DNA of 64,000 nucleotides from Oscillospiraceae bacterium. Lineage in GTDB: Bacteria; Bacillota; Clostridia; Oscillospirales; Oscillospiraceae. Shown here in pieces: positions 34,166-42,134 of this stretch. How positions within the stretch are numbered: the stretch's first letter is position 1; each line of letters starts with the position of its first letter. Below the pieces are notes generated by a model that did not search any database, was not told where the DNA came from, and was given only the letters and a program-made list of their open reading frames with translations. A program made the translations under genes and the position numbers. Where the stretch lies: positions 97,417 through 161,416 of the forward strand of contig JAFZDL010000025.1 of the NCBI GenBank assembly GCA_017561205.1, in the 5' to 3' direction.

Positions 34166-34396
34166 TAAATTCCTGCGGTGCCACCCGGCTTGACGCATAG
34201 CGCCCACTTTACGCATACTGACATATGCTGACCTTTGCTTACGGAGGGTCATCTCCGGCGCACATACTAAGGGGGCATCCCCTGTTCCGCTTGCCCTCGG
34301 AAGTCCATTCGGTCTTACACTTTCTGCCGCAATCCCACCGCCTGCGGCTCTCTGAAAGAAAGGAGGGTAATACCTACTCACTCTTCCTCAACGGTT
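34134..34396 (-). ncRNA. T-box riboswitch, tryptophan (UGG) specifier
   Basis: On the minus strand the leader has a stem I start (GAGGAAGAGTGAGTAG, AGAGAGCCG), the specifier region GACCGAATGGACTTCCGAG with UGG at 34305-34307, and the T-box core GGGTGGCACCGCAGGA (34171-34186). A terminator follows (34130-34165) with stem CCTGTCCCAG/CTGGGGCAGG and TTTTTATTTT. Uncharged tRNA-Trp should stabilise the antiterminator and switch on trpB2. Confidence 0.93.
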
Positions 34397-34402
34397 TAGA
34401 GC

Positions 34403-34431
34403 ATTTTAGCACAGCTTTTATCCCTTGTCAA
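34403..34431 (-). promoter_or_regulatory. Promoter of the T-box/trpB2 transcript
   Basis: On the minus strand -35 TTGACA (34426-34431), 17 bases, and -10 TAAAAT (34403-34408). Confidence 0.82.
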
Positions 34432-34503
34432 GTGTCACTGGGTCACGTTAAAATGTAGTTTTTATATTTTTTGAAAGTTTTTCAAGAAAAATTTACATAT
34501 TCT

Positions 34504-34532
34504 TCTTGAATCGTTCAGCATTCTTTCGTATA
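34504..34532 (+). promoter_or_regulatory. Promoter of htrA
   Basis: -35 TTGAAT (34504-34509) and a perfect -10 TATAAT (34527-34532) are spaced by 17 bases. The start codon is about 40 bases downstream. Confidence 0.78.
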
Positions 34533-34573
34533 ATTGCGGTAAAATAACTTCAAACACCAAGGAGGTTACATCT

Positions 34574-35923
34574 ATGTCAGAGCCCTTTGAAAATCAGAAT
34601 GAACAGCCCACTTGGAGCGAGCCTAAGAATGAGCAGCCTGTGTGGGAACAGTCCCCCAATTACTACTATAAGCCCCCCAAAAAAGAAAAATCCGGTTGGC
34701 CTGCCGGCCTTGTGATTGCCGTTACTTTGGTATGCAGTTTGCTGGCCGGTGCCTTTGGCGCAGGCGGTATGTACTTGGCTACCACATTTATGGATGATTC
34801 CGAACCTTCAACCAATGGAGCGCAACCCAACAATTCCGATACCAACCAAAGTACCACTGTTTTGGAAGGTGACCGGGGTAATACTGTAATCGACATTTCT
34901 AAAATTGATACCAGCAAACTGATGACACAGGCTGAGGTATATGCCGCCAATGTGAACTCTACTGTGGGTATCACTACCTCCATTACCACCAATTTCTGGG
35001 GTTATCAAACCACCTCTGCCGCCTCCGGTTCCGGTTTTGTTTTCAGCAAGGACGGTTATATCCTCACCAACTACCACGTAGTGGACGATTCCACCTCTAT
35101 TACTGTCTCTATGTATGACGGCACCACTTACGATGCCAAATTGATCGGCTATGACGAGAGCAATGATGTTGCTGTTCTGAAAGTGGAAGCCACAGATTTA
35201 GTGCCCGTTGTGCTTGGAAACTCCGATAACTTGAATGTAGGCGATAACGTTGTTGCCATCGGCAATCCTTTAGGCGAACTGACCTTCTCCCTCACCGCCG
35301 GTTCCATCAGCGCCAAGGACCGGGAGATCACCTTGTCAAACGGAAGCTCAATGCAGCTGCTGCAGACTGACTGTGCTATCAACTCCGGCAATTCCGGTGG
35401 CGCGCTGTTCAATCTGTACGGTGAGGTAGTTGGCATCACCAACGCAAAGTATTCCAGTTCTTCTTCCTCCTCTGCCTCCATTGATAATATCGGCTTTGCC
35501 ATTCCCATCAATAAGGCCCGGTCCATTGCCGAAAGCATTATTGAAAAGGGCTATGTTTCCAAGCCCTATGTTGGTGTTTCCGTTGCCACTGTCAGCGAAG
35601 AGACTCAAATGTACGGACTTCCTCAAGGCGCATCGGTACAGCAGATCGTGGAGAACTCCCCTGCTGCTGAAGCAGGACTGCAGATTAACGATATCATCAC
35701 CCACGTAAACGGCGAAGAAATCACAGGCAGCTCCGATATGGTTGCCGCTGTCCGCAATGCTGCTATTGGCGACGAGCTGAAACTCACAGTATACCGCATG
35801 GGTAAGACTATGGAAGTTACTGTTACGGTTGGTGAGCAAAAAACCTCTGTGCAAGAGCAGGAACAAACACAGAATCAAAATCAAGGCCAATCTCAGCGGC
35901 CGCAACTCCCCTTTGGCAAATAA
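34574..35923 (+). CDS. htrA: HtrA/DegP-type serine protease with PDZ domain
   Basis: This 449-residue protein has a cytoplasmic Pro/Gln-rich N-terminus, one membrane helix (about residues 46-66) and an outer trypsin-like domain. The triad is His in ILTNYHVVD, Asp in SNDVAVLKV and Ser in INSGNSGGALF. One PDZ domain follows at about residues 335-420 (YVGVSVATV..., AAEAGLQINDIITHVNGEEI). The tail is Gln-rich. It degrades or refolds misfolded exported proteins and is typically induced by envelope stress. AAGGAGG precedes the ATG. Confidence 0.95.
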   Translation: MSEPFENQNEQPTWSEPKNEQPVWEQSPNYYYKPPKKEKSGWPAGLVIAVTLVCSLLAGAFGAGGMYLATTFMDDSEPSTNGAQPNNSDTNQSTTVLEGDRGNTVIDISKIDTSKLMTQAEVYAANVNSTVGITTSITTNFWGYQTTSAASGSGFVFSKDGYILTNYHVVDDSTSITVSMYDGTTYDAKLIGYDESNDVAVLKVEATDLVPVVLGNSDNLNVGDNVVAIGNPLGELTFSLTAGSISAKDREITLSNGSSMQLLQTDCAINSGNSGGALFNLYGEVVGITNAKYSSSSSSSASIDNIGFAIPINKARSIAESIIEKGYVSKPYVGVSVATVSEETQMYGLPQGASVQQIVENSPAAEAGLQINDIITHVNGEEITGSSDMVAAVRNAAIGDELKLTVYRMGKTMEVTVTVGEQKTSVQEQEQTQNQNQGQSQRPQLPFGK

Positions 35924-35929
35924 ATGCCT

Positions 35930-35967
35930 ACACCCGGACTTAAACTCGTCCGGGTGTATTTTTTTCT
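35930..35967 (+). terminator. Terminator of htrA
   Basis: ACACCCGGAC pairs with GTCCGGGTGT around an 8-base loop, followed by ATTTTTTT. Confidence 0.88.
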
Positions 35968-35994
35968 TGATTTTTTCCAAAAAATGAATAGAAT
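35967..35994 (+). promoter_or_regulatory. Promoter of asnA
   Basis: -35 TTGATT (35967-35972) and -10 TAGAAT (35989-35994) are spaced by 16 bases. The -35 follows the htrA terminator directly. Confidence 0.6.
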
Positions 35995-36031
35995 ATAGGA
36001 TATATGTGTCTGTCACAAGGAGGATACTCTT

Positions 36032-37039
36032 ATGAACCAAATTTATATCCCCGAAGGCTACCGCCCTCCCTTGGATGCCTATGAGACCCAGCGGGCCATT
36101 GCCTATATTAAAAGAATTTTTCAGGATGAGTTTTCCAATGCGCTGAACTTAAAGCGCGTCTCCGCTCCCCTGTTTGTTACCGACGCTTCCGGACTGAACG
36201 ACAATCTGAACGGCTTTGAGCGTCCTGTAAGCTTTGATATCCCCGCGGTGGGTATGGATGCCGAGGTTGTCCATTCCCTGGCAAAATGGAAGCGTCTGGC
36301 CCTCAAGCAGTATGGTTTTGGTTTAGGCCAGGGCCTGTACACCGATATGAACGCTATCCGCCGGGATGAAGACCTGGACAATATCCATTCCATTTATGTG
36401 GATCAGTGGGACTGGGAAAAGATCATCACCGCCGAAAACCGCAATATCGACTACTTAAAGCTGATCGTAAATGCCATCGTCAAGGCAATTTGTGATACCA
36501 ACGAACAGCTCCATGTGCGATTCCCTCAGATTCCGGCCAAGCTCTCCCGGGATGTCAGCTTTGTGACCACCCAGGAGCTGGAAGATATGTACCCCGACCT
36601 GGACGGCAACGCCCGGGAGAACGCCTATGTGAAGGAACATCACACCGCCTGCATTATGCAGATTGGCGGCAAACTTCGCTCCGGCAAGCCCCACGGTGGC
36701 CGCGCACCGGACTATGACGATTGGCAACTGAACTGCGACATCTTCTTCTGGAACGACACCCTGGGCAGAGCCCTTGAGATTTCCTCAATGGGTATCCGGG
36801 TAGATGCCGAGGCTATGGATCGTCAGCTGAACCTGGCAAATTGCAATGACCGCAGAGAGCTTCCCTTCCACAAGATGCTGTTGAACAACGAACTGCCCCT
36901 CACCATTGGCGGCGGTATTGGCCAATCCAGACTGGCTATGCTGATGCTGGGTTGTTGCCACATCGGCGAGGTACAGTCCAGTGTTTGGGATGAAGAAACC
37001 GTCAAGGCTTGCGCCAATGCCGGCGTTCCTCTTCTATAA
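36032..37039 (+). CDS. asnA: Aspartate-ammonia ligase (asparagine synthetase A)
   Basis: This 335-residue enzyme makes asparagine from aspartate, ammonia and ATP and is related to class II tRNA synthetases. Markers are LNLKRVSAPLFV, GLNDNLNGFERPVSFD, GLYTDMNAIRRDEDLDN-type motif 2 and IGGGIGQSRLAMLML as motif 3. The length matches the family (about 330). CAAGGAGG precedes the ATG. It forms a single-gene transcript. Confidence 0.96.
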   Translation: MNQIYIPEGYRPPLDAYETQRAIAYIKRIFQDEFSNALNLKRVSAPLFVTDASGLNDNLNGFERPVSFDIPAVGMDAEVVHSLAKWKRLALKQYGFGLGQGLYTDMNAIRRDEDLDNIHSIYVDQWDWEKIITAENRNIDYLKLIVNAIVKAICDTNEQLHVRFPQIPAKLSRDVSFVTTQELEDMYPDLDGNARENAYVKEHHTACIMQIGGKLRSGKPHGGRAPDYDDWQLNCDIFFWNDTLGRALEISSMGIRVDAEAMDRQLNLANCNDRRELPFHKMLLNNELPLTIGGGIGQSRLAMLMLGCCHIGEVQSSVWDEETVKACANAGVPLL

Positions 37040-37048
37040 ACTGCATAT

Positions 37049-37086
37049 AATAAAAATGCACTGTCTTTCGACAGTGCATTTTTTGT
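37049..37086 (+). terminator. Bidirectional terminator between asnA and the sugar module
   Basis: AAAAATGCACTGTC and GACAGTGCATTTTT pair around TTTC. The A- and T-runs allow use by both converging units. Confidence 0.88.
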
Positions 37087-37093
37087 ATCTATA

Positions 37094-38353
37094 TTAGTTC
37101 TTCTTGGCGTTGGCCAGCAGGTAACGCTCGGCCTCAGCGCACCACAGGTTGTTGTGAGTCTTGCAGATCTTATCCAGTTCTGCAAACAGAGGATCGGTCT
37201 TGCCCTTTTCCTCGAAGTCAGCAATCGCGGTGAGGGGCAGGTCGATGTGGTTGTAGATCAGCTTCTTGCCACCGGGAATGGAGGGCAGATTCAGCACGGT
37301 CTCGGGGACAGCATTCAGGCCGCCGATGTGGGTAACCAGCGCAGCGGGATTCAGCTTGCCGGCGCTCATCATCTCGATGGCTTCACGCAGGTCATCGTTG
37401 TTACCGCCGGAAGTACCGACCACATGGGTGTACAGGTAGTGGACATTGTACCAGTTAAAGGGAGCCTTGAACTGAGAGTCGGTAGGACCGGCAAAGAAGT
37501 TCAGGCAGCCGTCAAAGCCCAGGATATCGTCAGCCTGCTCGATGAGGGGCTTCACGGGAGCGAAGCAGATAACATCATCATAGCCGGTGCCGCCGGTGAG
37601 GCTGCGCAGGTACTCGGTGGCGCCTTCCATCTTGGTGTTCACGTAATGCAGCTCAATGCCCTGCTTCTTAGCTTCCTCAACGGTGTAGATGGAAGCTGCG
37701 CGCTCCAGTCTTGCATCGTCAATATCGGTAATGACCAGCAGGCTGGGACGGCGGTCGCAGTGCAGAGCGTAGTCAATAGCGCCCAGACCCATAGGACCGA
37801 CGGAAGCCAGCATGGCCATCTTGCCGCCTTCCTTAATGCCCATCTCGTGGACATAGGAACCGGCCTTGGTGTGGTACATTGCGTGGAAAGTACCGATAAC
37901 ACAGCTGATGGGCTCAGCCAGGGAGCCATAGAAGTAGGCATCGGCGCTGTAGGGCAGCAGGCAATCGGTCAGCAGAGTCTCGATGGGCACATTGCCGTAG
38001 GTTGCAGAGCCGCCGCAGAAGTTGTAGGAATAGCCGGGAGCCATCTGAGAGCCCTTGTAGTAGTGAGCGGGCTGGATAGCGAACTTATCGCCCACCTTGT
38101 ACTTATGCTTCCAGTTCTCGCCCACAGCGACGATGTCGCCGCAGAACTCGTGGCCGATAATGGTGGGGTTGGTAGCGCAATCGTCGGGAACACGCTTGTG
38201 GTCACCGCCCTCGATGGCTGCCTTGTAAGTGGACATACATACAGAGTCGGAAACTACCTTGATCTGTACATCATCGGGACCAACCTCAGGCAGAGGGAAC
38301 TCCTCCAGGCGCAGGTCCTGCTTGCCGTAAATTCTAACTGCTTTGGTATTCAT
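37094..38353 (-). CDS. Zinc-binding medium-chain dehydrogenase (L-sorbose-1-phosphate reductase-like)
   Basis: This 419-residue protein has the MDR N-terminal fold with zinc ligand region IGHEFCGDIVAVG and a Rossmann segment near SVGPMGLGAIDYAL. The long insert and overall length resemble the SorE/sorbose-1-phosphate reductase group, so a phosphorylated ketose or sugar alcohol is a likely substrate. It is last in the four-gene sugar module with AGGAGGATT before the ATG. Confidence 0.75.
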   Translation of the reverse strand: MNTKAVRIYGKQDLRLEEFPLPEVGPDDVQIKVVSDSVCMSTYKAAIEGGDHKRVPDDCATNPTIIGHEFCGDIVAVGENWKHKYKVGDKFAIQPAHYYKGSQMAPGYSYNFCGGSATYGNVPIETLLTDCLLPYSADAYFYGSLAEPISCVIGTFHAMYHTKAGSYVHEMGIKEGGKMAMLASVGPMGLGAIDYALHCDRRPSLLVITDIDDARLERAASIYTVEEAKKQGIELHYVNTKMEGATEYLRSLTGGTGYDDVICFAPVKPLIEQADDILGFDGCLNFFAGPTDSQFKAPFNWYNVHYLYTHVVGTSGGNNDDLREAIEMMSAGKLNPAALVTHIGGLNAVPETVLNLPSIPGGKKLIYNHIDLPLTAIADFEEKGKTDPLFAELDKICKTHNNLWCAEAERYLLANAKKN

Positions 38354-38371
38354 AATAATCCTCCTATCGAA

Positions 38372-39526
38372 TCAAGTATTTTTCTCGTGTTCAATCAGCT
38401 TCCAGGTTGCATCGATCAGGTTTTGGAACATGGGGTTCTCCATTGCCTTGATTACGAAGCTCTGCCGGGGAGTGTTGATATCCTCACCGGAGATCTGGAA
38501 CATTCCGTATGCGTCGCACAAATTGCGCAGACGCTCCAGCTGCGCGGGGGTATTGCGGGTAGGCATATAGGTAACAGCCTTCACGCCCTCTTCCTTCAGA
38601 CATTCAAACACATCGTCTAAGTAGTCATCCTCAAACTTCTGCGCTTTCTTGTCACCGGTGACAGAGTCACCCACATCGCCTAAGTAAGCATAGCAAAGGT
38701 AAGCATCCACTTCCTTGCACAGCTTTACCATATCTGCAAGCTTGGGGCATTCGTCGGTAGCATCGATGAAGATCTTGGGAACGAAGGTGCCCTTCAGCAT
38801 ACCCAGCACATCGTAGGCATAGAAAGGATATGCGGTATCCAGTAGCAGTGTTTTCTGCTTCTCGGAGAGCTGCATACCCATCTGGGTGAGCTTTTCAATC
38901 ATAGGCTCTCCCCTGCCCACCTGCTTTTCAAGGCAGATTGCCAGGGCATACATCAGATGACGCTCGGTAACACCGCCGTTCTCCTGGGCCATAGACAGAG
39001 GCAGAACATCCCGGTCATAGTCCAGTTCCACGCCGACCAGCTCGTTAATTCGCTCCAGCATCTTGCGGTTGCGGGCATGGCGGGCAGCCTGATAGGGCTT
39101 AAAGAACTCCGTGAGGGTATTGATCTTATCGTGGGGCACGGACTGGATGGTCATATAGCTGACACCAACCTGATCCGGATTGTTTGTGCGGCGGCCCTCC
39201 AAACGGGTGCCGTCCATAGACACGCGGGCTTCCATGCCGATAGTCACAGGCATATCCACGATCGCAGCCGCCTCAATGAACTCCTCTGCGCCGGAAATGG
39301 AATCGTGGTCGATGATACCGGCAGTGCAAAGCCCCTCCATACGGGCAGCATACACAGCCGCCGTGGGTGAATAAGGAGAGAAAGAATAGGTGGTGTGGAT
39401 GTGGTTATTTATGTACTGGGGAACCATCGGAGGAAATTCAGTAGTCTTCAGCACCTCACGCAGGTTCGCAAGGCGCTCCTGCTTGGTAGGGGCATTCAGT
39501 TTGTTAAGAATTTCAATATCGATCAT
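38372..39526 (-). CDS. PHP-domain metal-dependent hydrolase
   Basis: This 384-residue cytoplasmic protein has the PHP motifs NNHIHTTYSFSPYSPTAAV (motif I, H-x-H), GIIDHDSISG (motif II) and VTIGMEARVS (motif III). These bind two or three metals and commonly hydrolyse phosphate esters. It is embedded between an SDR and a zinc dehydrogenase gene, so a sugar phosphate phosphatase or lyase role is possible. It is longer than stand-alone histidinol phosphatase (about 270). The substrate is not known. Confidence 0.78.
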   Translation of the reverse strand: MIDIEILNKLNAPTKQERLANLREVLKTTEFPPMVPQYINNHIHTTYSFSPYSPTAAVYAARMEGLCTAGIIDHDSISGAEEFIEAAAIVDMPVTIGMEARVSMDGTRLEGRRTNNPDQVGVSYMTIQSVPHDKINTLTEFFKPYQAARHARNRKMLERINELVGVELDYDRDVLPLSMAQENGGVTERHLMYALAICLEKQVGRGEPMIEKLTQMGMQLSEKQKTLLLDTAYPFYAYDVLGMLKGTFVPKIFIDATDECPKLADMVKLCKEVDAYLCYAYLGDVGDSVTGDKKAQKFEDDYLDDVFECLKEEGVKAVTYMPTRNTPAQLERLRNLCDAYGMFQISGEDINTPRQSFVIKAMENPMFQNLIDATWKLIEHEKNT

Positions 39527-39536
39527 AGCTTCCCTC

Positions 39537-40415
39537 TTAGTTCAGCATAACCTGGCCGCCGGTAACAGGCAGAGCCTGGCCGGTCTCGTACTTCTGCTCC
39601 ACGCAGTACATAACAGCACGGGCAACGTCAATAGGCAGGCAGCCGCGGTTCATGGGAGCCTTGGCCTCATAGAACTTGCGGACATCTTCCACGGTCTTGG
39701 CGCCGGGAACCTTGCCGGCTTTCAAGTACTGGACAAAGAGGCCTCTCTCAGGATCGGACCACAGAGGACCGTCCAGGTAGTTACCGGGGCAGATAGCATT
39801 AACCTTGATATTGTAAGCGCACAGCTCCAGAGCAAAGGACTGGACCAGGCCAATAGCTCCGAACTTGGAACCTGCGTAAGCAAAGTTCTTGTTGGAGCCT
39901 TCCAGGCCGGACTTGGAGGACATAGCGATGATATCGAACATAGCCTCGGGATCAGCCTCGTGTTGCGCCTCCATAATGATAGCGGCATACTTACAGGTCA
40001 GGAACAGACCGGTGTAGTTGATAGCAGTAACGAAATCGAAGTCCTTCTTCTCGAACTCAGCAATAGGGCCGGAACGGACAACACCTGCGTTGGCAACCAT
40101 AATATCCAGACCACCGAACTTCTCGACTACCTGCGCTACCATATTGGCGCAGCTTTCTTCGTCGGATACATTTACGGCGATAGCCCAGGCGCGCTCGCCC
40201 ATTTCCTTGGCCACGGTCTCAGCCTGGGGCAGATTCATATCCGCAATGATGATGGTTGCGCCCTCCTTGTACAGTTCTTCGGCAATACCCTTGCCGAAAC
40301 CCTGCGCAGCACCGGTGACAATGGTAATCTTGCCGGCCAGACGGCCCTCGCCTATGGGGCGGTTGTGGATGTTCTTCTTGGCAATTTCCTGCCATTTGGT
40401 CATATCTACGCTCAT
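39537..40415 (-). CDS. Short-chain dehydrogenase/reductase, sorbitol-6-phosphate dehydrogenase-like
   Basis: This 292-residue SDR has an N-terminal extension of about 25 residues, the cofactor motif TGAAQGFGKG, NAG in VANAGVV, catalytic Ser in IAMSSKSG and Y-x-x-x-K as YAGSK. The C-terminus includes LPVTGGQVM. The D after the second strand (IIIADMN) suggests NAD preference. It follows the FGGY kinase gene, so its substrate is probably the phosphorylated sugar. Confidence 0.82.
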   Translation of the reverse strand: MSVDMTKWQEIAKKNIHNRPIGEGRLAGKITIVTGAAQGFGKGIAEELYKEGATIIIADMNLPQAETVAKEMGERAWAIAVNVSDEESCANMVAQVVEKFGGLDIMVANAGVVRSGPIAEFEKKDFDFVTAINYTGLFLTCKYAAIIMEAQHEADPEAMFDIIAMSSKSGLEGSNKNFAYAGSKFGAIGLVQSFALELCAYNIKVNAICPGNYLDGPLWSDPERGLFVQYLKAGKVPGAKTVEDVRKFYEAKAPMNRGCLPIDVARAVMYCVEQKYETGQALPVTGGQVMLN

Positions 40416-40439
40416 ATTAACATCTCCTTTAAGAATAGT

Positions 40440-41903
40440 TTACAAATATGTAAGCAGTTTTTTATAAGCGGCTTCCCAATCCTCGGTATGGTTAGGCTGC
40501 CAGGTTTCCACAGATTCAGAGTTGCGGACAATCTGCCGCAGGTGGTCCAGGTCCTTGATGTCACCCAATGCCATTGCCTGGGTCAGCAAGTTACCGATGG
40601 CTGCGCCCTCCACAGGGCCGGTAACCACTTCCCGATCCAGGGAATCGGCTATGAGTTGATTTAAGAATTTATTATTGATAGGACCACCAACGATGTTCAA
40701 AGAATCGATTCGCTGACCCTTCATAGCCTCCAGGCCTTCCAGGGCGTTACGATACTTCAATGCCAAAGATTCATAAACACAGCGGGCAATCTGACCAACA
40801 GTTTCGGGAACAGGCTGATTGGTATCCTTACAGAAATCCTTGATTTTCTGCACCATATTGCCACCGGCATAGAACTGGGGCGCATCGGGGTTGATAATGC
40901 TGCGCAACGGTTCAGCCTTACGAGCCTCCACAACAATCTCATCCCAGGAAAGCTGAATACCCGCCTTAATCCAATCCCGGCGGCATTCCTGGATAATCCA
41001 CATGCCGATGATCGTATTCAAGGGGCGATATGTACCTTGGATAGTACCCTCATTGGAGAAGCCGCGAGTCTGGGCCTCGGGGGTCAGGTCGGGCTTGTCC
41101 ATTTCAGCGCCGAACAGGCTCCAGGTGCCGGAGGAGCAGAACGCGAAACTGCCCTTGCCGGGAATTGCCGCCACAGCAGAGGCGGTATCGTGGCTGCCCA
41201 CAGCAACAAAGGCTGCAGGATTCAGACCCAGCTCCTCACAAAGCTCTTTACGCAGATGGCCACGGATCGTTCCGGTCTTATCGATATTAGTAAAGATCTT
41301 CTTAGGCAGGCCCAATTCCTCAATAGTCTGCCAATCCCAATCCTTAGTGGTAGGATTATACAGGCCGGTGGTTGTAGCAATGGTGTACTCAGTACCCTTG
41401 CTGCCGGTTAGGAAATATCCCAGCAGGTCAGGAGTCAGCAGCATGGTATCAGCAATCTCCAAAGCTGCATCCTCTTCCCGTAGACGGCGGTAGAGCTGAT
41501 AGATGGTATTAAAGGTCAGTGTAGTATCGATGCCGGTACGGGCATAAAGGGTATCGCCGGGGATCTTTTCCTTAACGGCATCAATATCCGCTTGAGTACC
41601 CAGCCGATAGGAACGGGGTACACCGGCCAAGTGGCCGTTCTTGTCCAGCAGGCCGTAGTCAACGCCCCAGGTATCAATACCGAAGGCATCCAGCTCGCCG
41701 TAGCCGCCCTGCTTAAAGGCAAGCAGACCCTGCTTCAGCTGATTGTACAGATAAGGTGTATCCCAATAGAAAACACCGTTCATTTCAATGTAGTTGTTCT
41801 CAAAGCGGTGCAGTTCCTTCATCGTGATCTTCTCGCCGTCAAACTGACCGAGAATAGCACGACCGTTACTGGCACCTAAGTCAAATGCCAACAGGTTTCT
41901 CAT
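40440..41903 (-). CDS. FGGY-family sugar kinase (rhamnulokinase-like)
   Basis: This 487-residue kinase starts with the phosphate-1 motif LAFDLGASNGRAILG typical of RhaB. It has GIDTWGVDYGLLD, GSHDTASAVAAIPG and the C-terminal NIVGGPINNKFLNQL, where the usual GGG/GGGSQN reads GGP-x-x-N. It should phosphorylate a ketose such as rhamnulose or a related sugar. No rhamnose isomerase or aldolase gene follows; instead come SDR, PHP and dehydrogenase genes, so the pathway is not the standard rhamnose route. AGGAGG precedes the ATG. Confidence 0.85.
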   Translation of the reverse strand: MRNLLAFDLGASNGRAILGQFDGEKITMKELHRFENNYIEMNGVFYWDTPYLYNQLKQGLLAFKQGGYGELDAFGIDTWGVDYGLLDKNGHLAGVPRSYRLGTQADIDAVKEKIPGDTLYARTGIDTTLTFNTIYQLYRRLREEDAALEIADTMLLTPDLLGYFLTGSKGTEYTIATTTGLYNPTTKDWDWQTIEELGLPKKIFTNIDKTGTIRGHLRKELCEELGLNPAAFVAVGSHDTASAVAAIPGKGSFAFCSSGTWSLFGAEMDKPDLTPEAQTRGFSNEGTIQGTYRPLNTIIGMWIIQECRRDWIKAGIQLSWDEIVVEARKAEPLRSIINPDAPQFYAGGNMVQKIKDFCKDTNQPVPETVGQIARCVYESLALKYRNALEGLEAMKGQRIDSLNIVGGPINNKFLNQLIADSLDREVVTGPVEGAAIGNLLTQAMALGDIKDLDHLRQIVRNSESVETWQPNHTEDWEAAYKKLLTYL

Positions 41904-41957
41904 GCTTCGATCCTCCTATTTAGCAGAATATAAATCTGCACATTCTTTGTCCAATTT

Positions 41958-41986
41958 ATTATACACTCTTTTCCTCCACAGCGCAA
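41958..41986 (-). promoter_or_regulatory. Promoter of the kinase/SDR/PHP/ADH operon
   Basis: On the minus strand a perfect -10 TATAAT (41958-41963) has a weak -35 TTGCGC (41981-41986) at 17 bases. A weak -35 suggests activation by a regulator, but none is encoded nearby. Confidence 0.6.
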
Positions 41987-42056
41987 TAGCAAAAATAGAT
42001 TTTTATTCTATTGTCGCACAGATACTCCCACTATGCAGAATTTTATGTTAACCTTC

Positions 42057-42085
42057 TTGACAAGAAAATCTCCGAATGTTACAAT
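42057..42085 (+). promoter_or_regulatory. Promoter of the 804/190-residue gene pair
   Basis: A perfect -35 TTGACA (42057-42062) and -10 TACAAT (42080-42085) are 17 bases apart, about 40 bases before the start codon. Confidence 0.8.
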
Positions 42086-42134
42086 ATAGCATACTTTTTG
42101 ACGTATTATCCCACTTTTGAATGGAGGTTAGGCA

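Noticed and set aside
37154-38620. Open frame of 488 codons on the plus strand
   Set aside because: It is a shadow of the zinc dehydrogenase and PHP genes, which have clear motifs and ribosome sites on the other strand.
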